Below, one piece after another: positions 10,097-18,239 of a stretch of DNA of 64,000 bases. A model generated the notes under the pieces. The model made no database searches. It was not told the DNA's origin and saw only the letters and a program-made list of their open reading frames with translations. The DNA comes from Mytilus californianus (taxonomy: Eukaryota; Mollusca; Bivalvia; Mytilida; Mytilidae). Positions within the stretch are counted from its first letter, which is position 1. Every line of letters starts with the position of its first letter. Where the stretch lies: positions 61,216,318-61,280,317 of the forward strand of contig NW_026262593.1 in the NCBI RefSeq assembly GCF_021869535.1, written 5' to 3'. Made by a program: the position numbers and the translations under genes.

Positions 10097-10833
10097 ATGG
10101 TCAAAGATTACAAGTGTGCCATATGTGGGAAATGTCGGTTAACACATAAAAGACCGATCATAAATCCAGTTTTGAGAAAATATACTTCAAAAATAACTGG
10201 ACGCTCCATGGAAGAAAATAAAGTTATTTGTTCGAAATGCAGAGCTACTTTCAAACGATCAATCAAAGCTTCTACCACCCAAACGTCTGCAAGTTTTGAC
10301 GAAACTGACGAAAGTGAGGATGACTATGCTACTGACCAAAACTCTTCTAAGAATGACATTCTAAGTCCAAAAAATATACACCTAAAAATCTGTTCAACAC
10401 ATTCTTCCCACAAATATTGCATTGTTTGTAAAAGAAAAGGCAGCAACAGGGTGAAGCTATGTGTTGTGCCATTGAAAGCAAGGACACAAGCTTTCATTCA
10501 CAAAGGCATTTTTATTCACTCGAAAGCCAGATGTTGTTCATCCCACTTACAGAATCATAATTTAACACAAGAATCGTTATGCCAAATTCAGGCAAAATAT
10601 GATCGGTCATACTTTAACCGGACAGATATTGTTACCATCTTAGAAAATGTACGAGCTACTTTATTGCAAAAAACCTCAAGGCTTATTTCGACCAAACTTC
10701 TTCCCTTTCTGATGAGGACTATTATAATATGACAGGTATATCCAAATCTGATTTCGATTCTCTAACCATAGATTTGGGAGATTCTATTTCAGCTTCAGTA
10801 TTCAAAACAAAGGTTGCAGTAGGAGTAAAATGA
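10097..10833 (+). pseudogene. Zinc-finger N-terminus of an ISL2EU/Harbinger-like transposase, truncated
   Basis: The frame starts at an ATG right after a strong acceptor (AAAAATTTTCAG|ATG) and runs 211 codons to 10732. It has CxxC pairs (CAICGK at 8-11, CSKC near residue 45), an acidic stretch, then CIVCKRKG and a C, CC, H set near 130-155. A 1-nt shift near 10660-10700 moves the coding sense to another plus frame, which reads SDEDYYNMTGISKSDFDSL and an IDLGDSIS segment before stopping at 10833. The order of a Cys-rich N-terminus followed by a TGxSxxxFDxL helix is what I recall for ISL2EU/HARBI1-type transposases, with the DDE nuclease after it. The nuclease part is absent, so this is a truncated, frameshifted relic. 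The ~60 bp minisatellite lies directly upstream. Confidence 0.55.
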
Positions 10834-11013
10834 GTTGGTGTCGATATACTGCAGTCTGTTGAATTAGGAGGTAGCCATGAAGCATGTGATACTGGGGTTT
10901 CAGGTGCGTTCATGTCATTGTACATGAAACTAGGCATATCATGATGACCACCAAGTATGTTAGATAATTTGCCTAATACCCTACTTGTAGTGGCTGCTTC
11001 CTCTTTAGTAATT
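10735..11013 (-). other. Minus-strand open frame rich in Ser, Thr and Pro, possible exon
   Basis: From an acceptor-like TTTTAATTTTAATAG| near 11024 one frame stays open into the end of the transposase fragment on the other strand. It contains NILGGHHDMPSFMYNDM and a Ser/Thr/Pro-rich part (STPTHFTPTATF). This composition resembles the minus-strand frame at 11629-12013, so both could belong to one disordered protein. The reading phases of the visible splice sites do not fit together, and its last ~100 bp overlap the plus-strand transposase frame, so I cannot tell which strand is used. Confidence 0.25.
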
Positions 11014-11106
11014 CCAAGAACTATTAAAATTAAAATATATGCAATGTACATGCTTGTATAACATACAATTTATTATATACCTCAAGTAGATGTTTTTTAT
11101 GTGTCA

Positions 11107-11227
11107 TGACGTCATTCACATAAGGTGGTTTGACGTCATAAAGATTATAGGTTTGACATGAAGTCATAAAGATGAAGGGTTTGATAAAGCCTTTGCAACA
11201 GTGACTGCAATCGATAACGTGACGTCA
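11107..11227. promoter_or_regulatory. Cluster of three perfect CRE motifs (TGACGTCA)
   Basis: The palindrome TGACGTCA, the consensus site for CREB/ATF bZIP factors, occurs at 11107-11114, 11131-11138 and 11220-11227. They lie within a weakly repeated GGTTTGA..GTCATAAAGAT sequence, so two of them may be duplicates by descent. There is no adjacent promoter that I can prove. Confidence 0.35.
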
Positions 11228-11628
11228 TACAAATTAAAGGTGTGATAAAGCCTTTGCAACTGTGCGGCTGATACAATGCGCTTGCCAATGATTGTATTAC
11301 ACATACAATTTATCTGTATTTACTAATACTATTATATAAAAAAAAATGTATGCAACTGTTCCAAGCAAGGATTTAGTGTTTTGATTATATAGTAGCTGTA
11401 TTCAGTCTTGACTCTTGTGTACATATACCACAATTAAATATTTTACGGAATAATTTAACACAAATTTGTAGTTTTCTAATACATTTACTTACATTTTTGT
11501 ACATACTATGTTCTTGTTGCTAATAAAAAAAATCAAAAATTATTGCAATCAAATGTTGTTTGACCTTACTTAAAATCATACAAAAACAAATATTTTTATC
11601 ATTCACTTAGTGTCTCTTTAAATAAAAA

Positions 11629-12013
11629 AACTTACGATCACAAATTGTCTCCTTTTTGGTCTGTGCTTCATTGTTGAATGAATATCATTTTTATCAGACA
11701 CTACAGGTGATGAATTAAAGTTTGTGTGCAATTCATGTACATGTTTATCATCCAGGTCATAAATACTGCTGACCATGTCCACTGCATTAACAAACACACC
11801 ATCCCATTTATCAGTTGACGGGCCTGGTGTTGAAATAGGCTCTTTTGAAGAGCATCTTGTATTATCAGTTGACTGGCTTGGTGTGAAAAGGACAGAACTG
11901 CAGTGTTTTCTAGGTGAGCGCCTTGGGGTTGGACAGGTATCTGTAATATTTGTAACTTGTGATATTTCTTCATACATGCTTACGGTTTCTGTTTTTTTTT
12001 TTTTGGACTGCAA
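11629..12013 (-). CDS. Possible exon of a disordered Ser/Pro-rich protein
   Basis: One minus-strand frame is open for ~128 codons and ends at a good donor, GTGATC|GTAAGT, at 11629. It contains TCPTPRRSPRKHCSS, a Ser/Thr-rich part and an acidic YDLDDKHVHELH segment, then basic KHRPKRRQ. There is no recognised domain. It begins next to a run of 13 A (minus strand), where a neighbouring frame carrying TPKRQEICSP leads in. A one-base change in that run would join them, so either the homopolymer has slipped or the gene is dead. Function unknown. Confidence 0.35.
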
Positions 12014-12040
12014 ATTTCCTGCCTTTTTGGTGTTGAAATA

Positions 12041-12420
12041 CCAGTACTTACGACTTCAACAAAGTCTAGATCATGTGATCTTGGTTGATCATCAGGTTGT
12101 CCTAGATTCAATATTGCGGATATTTCTGCCATCTTCTCAGAAAGCGGAGCACTCTTTTTACCTATAAATTTGGTCTTACATGTGTCTTTGGATTTTTTTT
12201 AGGCTTTTCCTGACATACTGGAACCACTAGTTGTTGCATCTTTCTTAGACTTACATGTAGCTGACTTGTTGGTTGATATTTTGTCCTTTTCCAATTTTTG
12301 CTTTTCAGATGGTTCTTCTTCTCTTAGCTCCTTTATAGCCTCCGTTAATTTAACCGAGGCAGTTCTTTTAAAGTTTTGCTGAAATTCTTCAAAAATATTG
12401 TCGATTGGTATACCTTCCAT
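12041..12420 (-). pseudogene. Lysine/serine-rich frame with an in-frame stop
   Basis: The frame starting at an ATG at 12420 encodes an amphipathic, lysine- and glutamate-rich segment (NIFEEFQQNFKR, then KELREEEPSEKQKLEKDK) and Ser/Lys repeats. A TAA stop at 12201-12199 is followed in the same frame by more protein-like sequence, including KMAEISAILNLGQPDD and SHDLDFVEV, to about 12041. The downstream part leads towards the frame at 11629-12013. I do not recognise the protein. It directly follows, in a different frame, the zinc-knuckle exon at 12389-12637. Confidence 0.35.
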
Positions 12421-12637
12421 CGGAAGATGGTCTATTCTTCGGATAGGTATTACGTTCTACTGATTGAAAAGAAAGAGGACAAATATTTGTTCCGTGATTG
12501 ATAGCGTGACAAAGTCTACAAACATTGTCTTTTACTCCCCAGTCTAATTTAAATTTGAAATCGCGAAGTACAGTTGCAGCTTTGGCGGCAAAAAACTTAT
12601 GATATTCATAAAATTTCTCACCGTAACTAGATTTAGT
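12389..12637 (-). CDS. Exon-like frame with a CCHC zinc knuckle, gag-like
   Basis: After an acceptor with a strong pyrimidine tract (TATTTTTTTACAG|ACT) an 82-codon frame runs to a TGA at 12389. It contains EYHKFFAAKAA, then DWGVKDN and a perfect CX2CX4HX4C knuckle, CRLCHAINHGTNIC. Such knuckles bind single-stranded nucleic acid. The arrangement W/Y-H-x-F..AKAA, D-W, knuckle and a nearby GRxxxxQYF resembles, from memory, the gag-like ORF1 of tyrosine-recombinase (DIRS/Ngaro-type) retroelements in molluscs. That assignment is inference. SINE copy 5 lies just upstream, in what would be the preceding intron. Confidence 0.45.
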   Translation of the reverse strand, partial: TKSSYGEKFYEYHKFFAAKAATVLRDFKFKLDWGVKDNVCRLCHAINHGTNICPLSFQSVERNTYPKNRPSSDGRYTNRQYF

Positions 12638-12699
12638 CTGTAAAAAAATAGCAAGTGGGAAAGCCTCACGTCAGTTCTGCGCCTCCTTCCATATGACGT

Positions 12700-13104
12700 C
12701 CCCCCAAGGGTGACTGGGGAATAGAAGTATGGTCACCATTGGTCTTCCTCCGACCGGCAGTAAACCCTTGCTAAAGTGGGGCGTCCGTTTGGCTGTGCGA
12801 GATGTACAAATTTGCAGCCACGTCCGGTCAGAATGGGGACGTTAAATCCGATGCCTCGTGTAAAGAGAGTGCCACGCTCTTTGCACGTTAAGAACCCTTG
12901 CAACAACTCTTTGAGGGGTCCGTAGGTGACCTGTTGCAAGGATAAATTTGTCCCTATCCAATATACCCTCATTTCCCGTGGCAGTCTAAATTTCTCCGAC
13001 CTTAATTCCAGAACCTACCGATTGTATTTATTGTTAACTTGTTCTCGTCCTGAATATGCATGAAATATTTGCCACTGGACGTTAAACAATCAACAATCAA
13101 TCAA
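12700..13104 (+). mobile_element. ~420 bp SINE, copy 5, with 12 bp target duplication
   Basis: Sense is on the plus strand, from CCCCCCAAGGGTGACTGGGG to the CAACAATCAATCAA tail. The target duplication TCCATATGACGT is at 12688-12699 and 13105-13116. Compared with copies 2-4 it carries small deletions in the GACAAATTTGTCCC and AATTCCAGAACC parts. Confidence 0.93.
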
Positions 13105-13116
13105 TCCATATGACGT

Positions 13117-13982
13117 AACGGACAAGAATTCAAGGGCGACAATCGCGATGTTTACGTCGACAGCGAAAGTATCGCACCATCTCGGTAATTTGTGTACATC
13201 GTGTACGTGTGATTTTTCAAGAAATTTATTATTGGAGACAATTAAACTTGCATCATTTCATTATCAGTTAGTTATATAGGTAAGTTTAACAGGTGACCAT
13301 GCTATTTTTTCTTCTTAGGAGATATTATTTTACAAGAAACAAACTTCTGAAAATGGCAAATGACGTTGTTGTTTTGGAAGATAAAAATATGGCGGGTGTT
13401 TTCCCCTTCTAAAATAACTGACACATTTGCATCTTAATTGATATTTAAACATTAAATGACAAAAAATAGTTTCAATGATGATGGGAGTCCCCAAATATTT
13501 GCATAACTATCCATCACTCCTTGTCAAATTGCAACTGAGGCTGCGAAAAGGAAGCGCATAAATCGACGCCATGTTTAAACAGATCCACATTAACAGTAGG
13601 TTTCTGAGCTTTTAAAATCCTATTATTATTACTTTTTTATGGTTATTTCAATTGTAGAACGATCTGAACAATATCCGTTACATAATTTTAATTGATCAGA
13701 GTGGTATATATTTATTTATTGGTCCCTTTCGAGGCTGAAATCCAGTTTTCCTCAGACCACATGTAAATAAACGCCCTTTTCCCAGCTTGAGACTTCAATT
13801 TAAAACAAAACTTTAACTTTGGCTTGTCAATGTTAGCATCTATATTTTAATTTAATTATTACGGTTGTGTAAAACTTTTTTGGTCATTTGTTTGGTTGTC
13901 TCGGATAGTAAAAAGGTTAAACCTTAAGCATGATTTTATATTTATATCTTTATTTAAACACAATGTGTGACAAAAAACAAAA
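13117..13982. other. No recognisable gene; CpG-containing start
   Basis: The first ~80 bp (13120-13200) are richer in CpG than the surroundings and could be a promoter fragment of the minus-strand frames, but nothing proves it. The rest is AT-rich without a protein-like frame. Confidence 0.35.
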
Positions 13983-14233
13983 ACGTTGTCGTTTGTTTAT
14001 GTGTTACATATTTGTTTTTCGTTCATTTTTTGTACATAAATTAGGCCGTTAGTTTTCTCGTTTGAATTGTTTTACATTGTCATTTGGGGGCCTTTTAAAG
14101 CTGACTGTGCGGTATGGGCTTTGCTCATTGTTGAAGGTCGTACGGTGACGTATAGTTGTTAATTTCTGTGTCATTTGGTCTCCTGAGGAAAGTTGTCTCA
14201 TTGGCAATCATACCACATCTTCTTTTTTTATAT
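13983..14233 (+). repeat. 3' end of a dispersed retroelement (AGGCCGTTAGTTTTCTCG ... CATTGGCAATCATACCACAT)
   Basis: Landmarks in order: TTCGTTCATT, TAGGCCGTTAGTTTTCTCGT, CATTTGGGGGCCTTTTAAAG, TTGAAGGTCGTACGGTGACG and GTTGTCTCATTGGCAATCAT, ending in a T/A-rich tail. The same order occurs at 60170-60438, where it directly follows a retroelement-type open frame. I therefore read it as a 3' untranslated region of that family, inserted here without its coding part. Confidence 0.6.
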
Positions 14234-14656
14234 AATATTGCAAAGAAATAACAATTATAGTTTAATTTTATCCCAAATTTCTGAATCTCGTCAATCCCTT
14301 CCCATCATTTATAAGGGTTAGTATGGGGTTTACAGAGAACAATGGCTATAAATATAAATAGAGAAAAAATGACTAAAAAATAAAGAATAGAGAATAATGA
14401 GGTACTAAAATATTACGAAAAGGAATGATAGGCAAAAAGTATAAAGAATAGAGACAAATGACCCAAAAGATTAAAGAATATAGAAATGGAGGACACCCCA
14501 TCCAGACCCTTGTTTAGTACTAGTATTTTTGTTAAATAGTGCATATGGTCATGAAAAATGTTTTTAACAAATTTCAGGTATATGAATTATAAATCAGTAG
14601 GAAAACCACATATCAGTTCCGCACCTCCTTCCATACTAAAAAAATAACACAAACTA

Positions 14657-14860
14657 TATGTGATTGATTGTTGATTTTTAACGTTGATTTTTAACGCGAC
14701 TTTCAGTATTGGCTAGGTGTGGTGGCCCTGTTTTATTGGTGGTGGATGCAAGAATGCTCATAGATAACCACAGACATTTGGTTAAAGCAATCCTAATCAA
14801 TTAAGATTGGAGTTCTACGAACCCGCACAAGGAGAGTTTGAACTCACAACCTGAATGTAG
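14657..14860 (-). mobile_element. tRNA-type SINE fragment with (ATCA)n tail
   Basis: On the minus strand the sequence runs from a degenerate B-box-like GAGTTCAAACTC through CTCCAATCTTAATTGATTAG and AATAAAACAGGGCCACCACA to AACAATCAATCA. I recognise the family from mussel genomes, where the intact version has the polymerase III B box GGTTCGAATCC. Here the first bases are missing. A short internal duplication, AACGTTGATTTTT, lies next to the tail. The tail resembles that of the ~420 bp SINE. Confidence 0.6.
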
Positions 14861-15061
14861 ACTTTATATTTTTGCTCTATGCTGATATTTTGTTTGTAGT
14901 TTTATATTCACTAAATGTATGTTCATTTAATCTCATTTATGAGGAATTAAAGATATGAACGAATGAAAGAAAAGTTACCCGCGGAAAAAATTAAATCAGT
15001 AGTGAAAGTGTTAACAGATATAATGATATTTGTAAATAATCAATTTGCTTTAATCTAGAAT

Positions 15062-15195
15062 TTTAGTTTATTGAAGGGCCTTTTGTCTGATTTTAAGAAT
15101 ATGCTTTAAATTGTAAAAAATATTCGAATTAGCTCTCGCCGCGATATAGTCTTGTTGTGCTAATGCGGCTTAAGCAACCAACAATCAATCAATCA
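15062..15195 (+). mobile_element. 5'-truncated LINE, 3' end with (ATCA)n tail
   Basis: AGTTTATTGAAGGGCCTTTT, GTCTGATTTTAAGAATATG, AGCTCTCGCCGCGATATAG, GTGCTAATGCGGCTTAAGC and ACCAACAATCAATCAATCAT match, in order, the end of the LINE at 59453-59590, which retains coding sequence upstream. Only the 3' untranslated part is present here. Its last bases, TTAAGCAACCAACAATCAAT, are identical to the SINE 3' end. Confidence 0.75.
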
Positions 15196-16284
15196 TTAAA
15201 ATAAATTATTTATTTACACCCAAAGTCTAAATCTTTTTCTTTATTTTTATTGAAGCTTATATACATACTTTTGATTGTGTCGATTTGAGACATGCATATT
15301 ATAGTGTTCCTGTATTACAAGAACTTTTAAAATATATGAGATTTTCATGGGACGACAAAAGCAAATTGAAAAACTTACATATAAAGCGTCAGTAAAGCAG
15401 TTGAATTTCAATGGTTTCAGGCATTGCTCCAAACTTTTTTGAAGGGGGTGTTCTTTCAAGTATTCCATTTGCTTCATTGGGCATCATTAACTGTGATTTC
15501 ATTTTCAAGTTGTGTCTCAAATGCCTAATATTCTGGGATAGATCTTGTCTAAAATGACTATATAAAAATATAGTTGTTATAGTTATGTATAAAAAGAATA
15601 ACCATACAAATGTTTCCAAATTTTAATTCAATTTGTATGTTCAAAACATGATTGAAATGCTAGGCATGCCACACATCTTTTTTGTAACTAAGCCATTTCA
15701 TAATTAGTGACTCTTTTTATAATAATATTTATCATGTCTCATTTTGTACATATTTTGTAAGTATTTTAATTACTAGGAGTTTCATTATATGATTAAACTT
15801 ATTTTTCGAGAGGTAATTCATATGAATAAAAGTCTAAAGTTTGAAAGTCAGCTACTCAGTTCGTACATCAAACCTGCTAGAAAGATGTGTTTAATCATTT
15901 TAATTCTAAACCTAATTTTTTTTAAATATATTTCACTGTGAAATGTATATATTCATCATGTTTAGGCAGTTAAGCTGCCTTATGCTAGCACTCTAGATTT
16001 GTTTCTTTCCGAACCAATACTGAAATATGTGTCATTGTTATTATCTAGCAGGCTAATATGTTACTTATAACTAATTTGACACTGTTTTCATACTTTTAAT
16101 TCTGGAATACAAAAAATATGACCAGAATAACCATAAATGATCGTGGAACAACGTAAAATAATTGACGTTGCACATAGGAAATAGTGCTAAATAGAAATCC
16201 GTAAATTGTTTATTATTCCCTGTGCTTTTGGTTAAGATGTCAAAGAAGAATTGTATGAAATATTTGATCGCCGAAATTTTCTAA
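15196..16284. other. No recognisable gene
   Basis: The overlapping minus-strand frames of 76 codons at 15247-15619 have no motif and ordinary composition. No repeats were recognised. Confidence 0.35.
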
Positions 16285-16425
16285 ATACAAGTCGTTTACA
16301 TTTGCCAAACGGCAAGATGCGCAGGAATATTGTTTGTCGGGAATTTTGACCTAGAAGAGAAACGTAAATATCAAGGATTTATAACAAACGTCCTCGTAAA
16401 CTTGGAGGATTCTGATGATATACAG
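16285..16425 (+). CDS. Possible 47-codon internal exon
   Basis: A plus-strand frame open from 16285 reads through TARCAGILFVGNFDLEEKRK and VNLEDSDDIQ. It ends exactly on a codon boundary at a good donor, ATACAG|GTAACT (16425/16426). The sequence looks protein-like and has few AT-biased residues. I do not recognise the family and see no matching next exon, so it may be an orphan exon of a gene or transposon. Confidence 0.3.
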
Positions 16426-17556
16426 GTAACTATTATTAATCATTATATTCATTGTTTGTTTGGTTAGTGGTGAATGTGGTTATTTAATTGATCTTGATTA
16501 AATGTATGCATATTTAAATTCCTTCGAAGTTCCTATAATTATATTATTCAGTTTATTCATAAACTGGCCTCAAGTAGGTCAAAATAAAATCCATAGGGGG
16601 AATTCATTAGGCACACACTGTGTGTTATCTTCCATTTATGGTAAACTCCCGAGAAATCCGAAAATATATTTTCTCCAGGTGTCGCTTTTGTACTTCCATT
16701 TTCAAATGTAGGGCGTCAATGGATTCTATTTCAGAAATTTCAAGTTTGTTTGAAGGATTGCAATGTTTAGAGATAACGTAAGGGATTACAAACAGATCAT
16801 TGAAGAGATAAGTCAAGTGAGAACAGATTTATTCAGGTGACAAATTAAGTGAAAGTCATGGAAAAATTTTTAAACGAGAATTCGAATCAATGTCCCCTTT
16901 GTGTTTTTTAGCGGTTCTCGTGGATAGTAAACCCGGCAAATAGTAACAAACCCTGGCCCTGTGGTCCAAGACTGATCGACGCACTGTTTATGATTTTTTT
17001 TACCCGGAAATACCGGTTATTATTTTCAAAACTTGGTATGAAACACAGGCACTAGACGTTCTATGGGAAGAAAATTGTGTCATTGTATTGTACATGATGA
17101 TCACTGCAATATATTTTGTTTGCTGTGAATACACTTGAACTTTTGTTACATTTATGTTTTTTTTTCTCTGCATCAGATACGATGAGGCTTGTAATAACTC
17201 ATAAGCTCACAATCCTAGAGCATCGTCCCTTGGTACCTGTTGAAGCTAAACAATCAATTATATTTGTATTTATACATCCAGCAAAATATATAAAATCAAG
17301 TGAGAAAACGTTTACCACATCTCTCGAGCAGCAACTCTTAAATACTTTTTTTATTTTAACATATAATAACCTGTATGACTTTATATCAATATTTTAGGTT
17401 TATCATATGAATGTCATGTAAAATACTAAATGTTGTAACGATTATATTTGTTATGTGTATATGCCCCCTGGGGACCTAATTAGGAAAATTAAATATCTTA
17501 TGTTATCTGTATGGAGTAACACCATGGGCTCGGGTGTCATTTTCATTTAGCAAAGT
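16426..17556. other. No certain gene; one possible LINE-like end
   Basis: A 25-codon frame, MFRDNVRDYKQIIEEISQ, at about 16763-16840 looks protein-like but is too short to call. The segment 17461-17510, ATGCCCCCTGGGGACC with AAATATCTTATGTTATC, resembles the 3' end of some molluscan non-LTR elements, as I recall them. Nothing else stands out. Confidence 0.3.
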
Positions 17557-17619
17557 CAGGTCAATCAGACCTTGACTTTGATCCCTTTTAGGGATCAAAG
17601 TCGAGTTCTGATTGCCCTG
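17557..17619. repeat. Inverted repeat, ~29 bp arms, 5 nt loop
   Basis: The inner arms GACTTTGATCCC (17574-17585) and GGGATCAAAGTC (17591-17602) pair perfectly around TTTTA. Pairing continues outward: CAGGTCAATCAGACCTT faces GAGTTCTGATTGCCCTG with three mismatches. It could form a cruciform or hairpin, or be what remains of a small foldback element. It is not a bacterial-type terminator. Confidence 0.75.
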
Positions 17620-18239
17620 CCTTTATAATAACAGTAAACCTTTGTCTGATTTGTGTCTTCCACATAACTTTTGTACTGTATAACTGAAACTGCCCCCGTG
17701 TTATCCTCAGACCCTTTCAGGACAGTGGGCAGGTGGATCTATCAGGCTTAACATGGTCCCATATTTCTTGCATGTTGTGCTATAATTTTCAATCAAAAAT
17801 TGGTATACCAGTTGAGTAAAATTTTATTCGACTTGTCAAATGTCTTTATGGTATAAAATTCTAGTTGAAACTTAACCAGCACAATAAGTGTGATAATGTT
17901 GCTAAGGTACATTTATTGGAATGAGTCTCAAATATCAAAGACCGGATGCTCTGACCTTGACCCTATCATGGGCTATGATAGTTATTTGTGTTTGGGGCAT
18001 AACTGTTCTCTGGTGAACTTAGGTTAATGGTTAACCACACTAAGTCAAAACTAATTCAATTGTGTGTGCCAATGCATTTTGGAAAGTGATGTCAATTAGA
18101 TGGAAATACTGGAAATTAAAAAGTTTATGTGATCTTTTTATTCATTAGCAAAAGGCAACATGACACATATATACAATGTAGAAAGTATGAATCTCTTAAT
18201 TCTAAATTTCTGTTATTTCTTAATTTTAGATAAATATAT
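17620..18239. other. No recognisable gene; left flank of the satellite
   Basis: AT-rich sequence with GACCTTGACCCTATCATGGG near 17950. The satellite begins at about 18240, starting with ATAAAAATATAGTCAAATAA, without a sharp border. Confidence 0.35.

Noticed and set aside
3388-12972. Open frames at 3388-3669, 6285-6557 and 12733-12972 as separate small genes
   Set aside because: They are readings of SINE copies (the first also includes a piece of the DDE-like gene). They are noted only as a conserved antisense frame in the findings.
17574-17602. Hairpin as a transcription terminator
   Set aside because: Rho-independent termination is bacterial. The surroundings are eukaryotic and no gene ends here.
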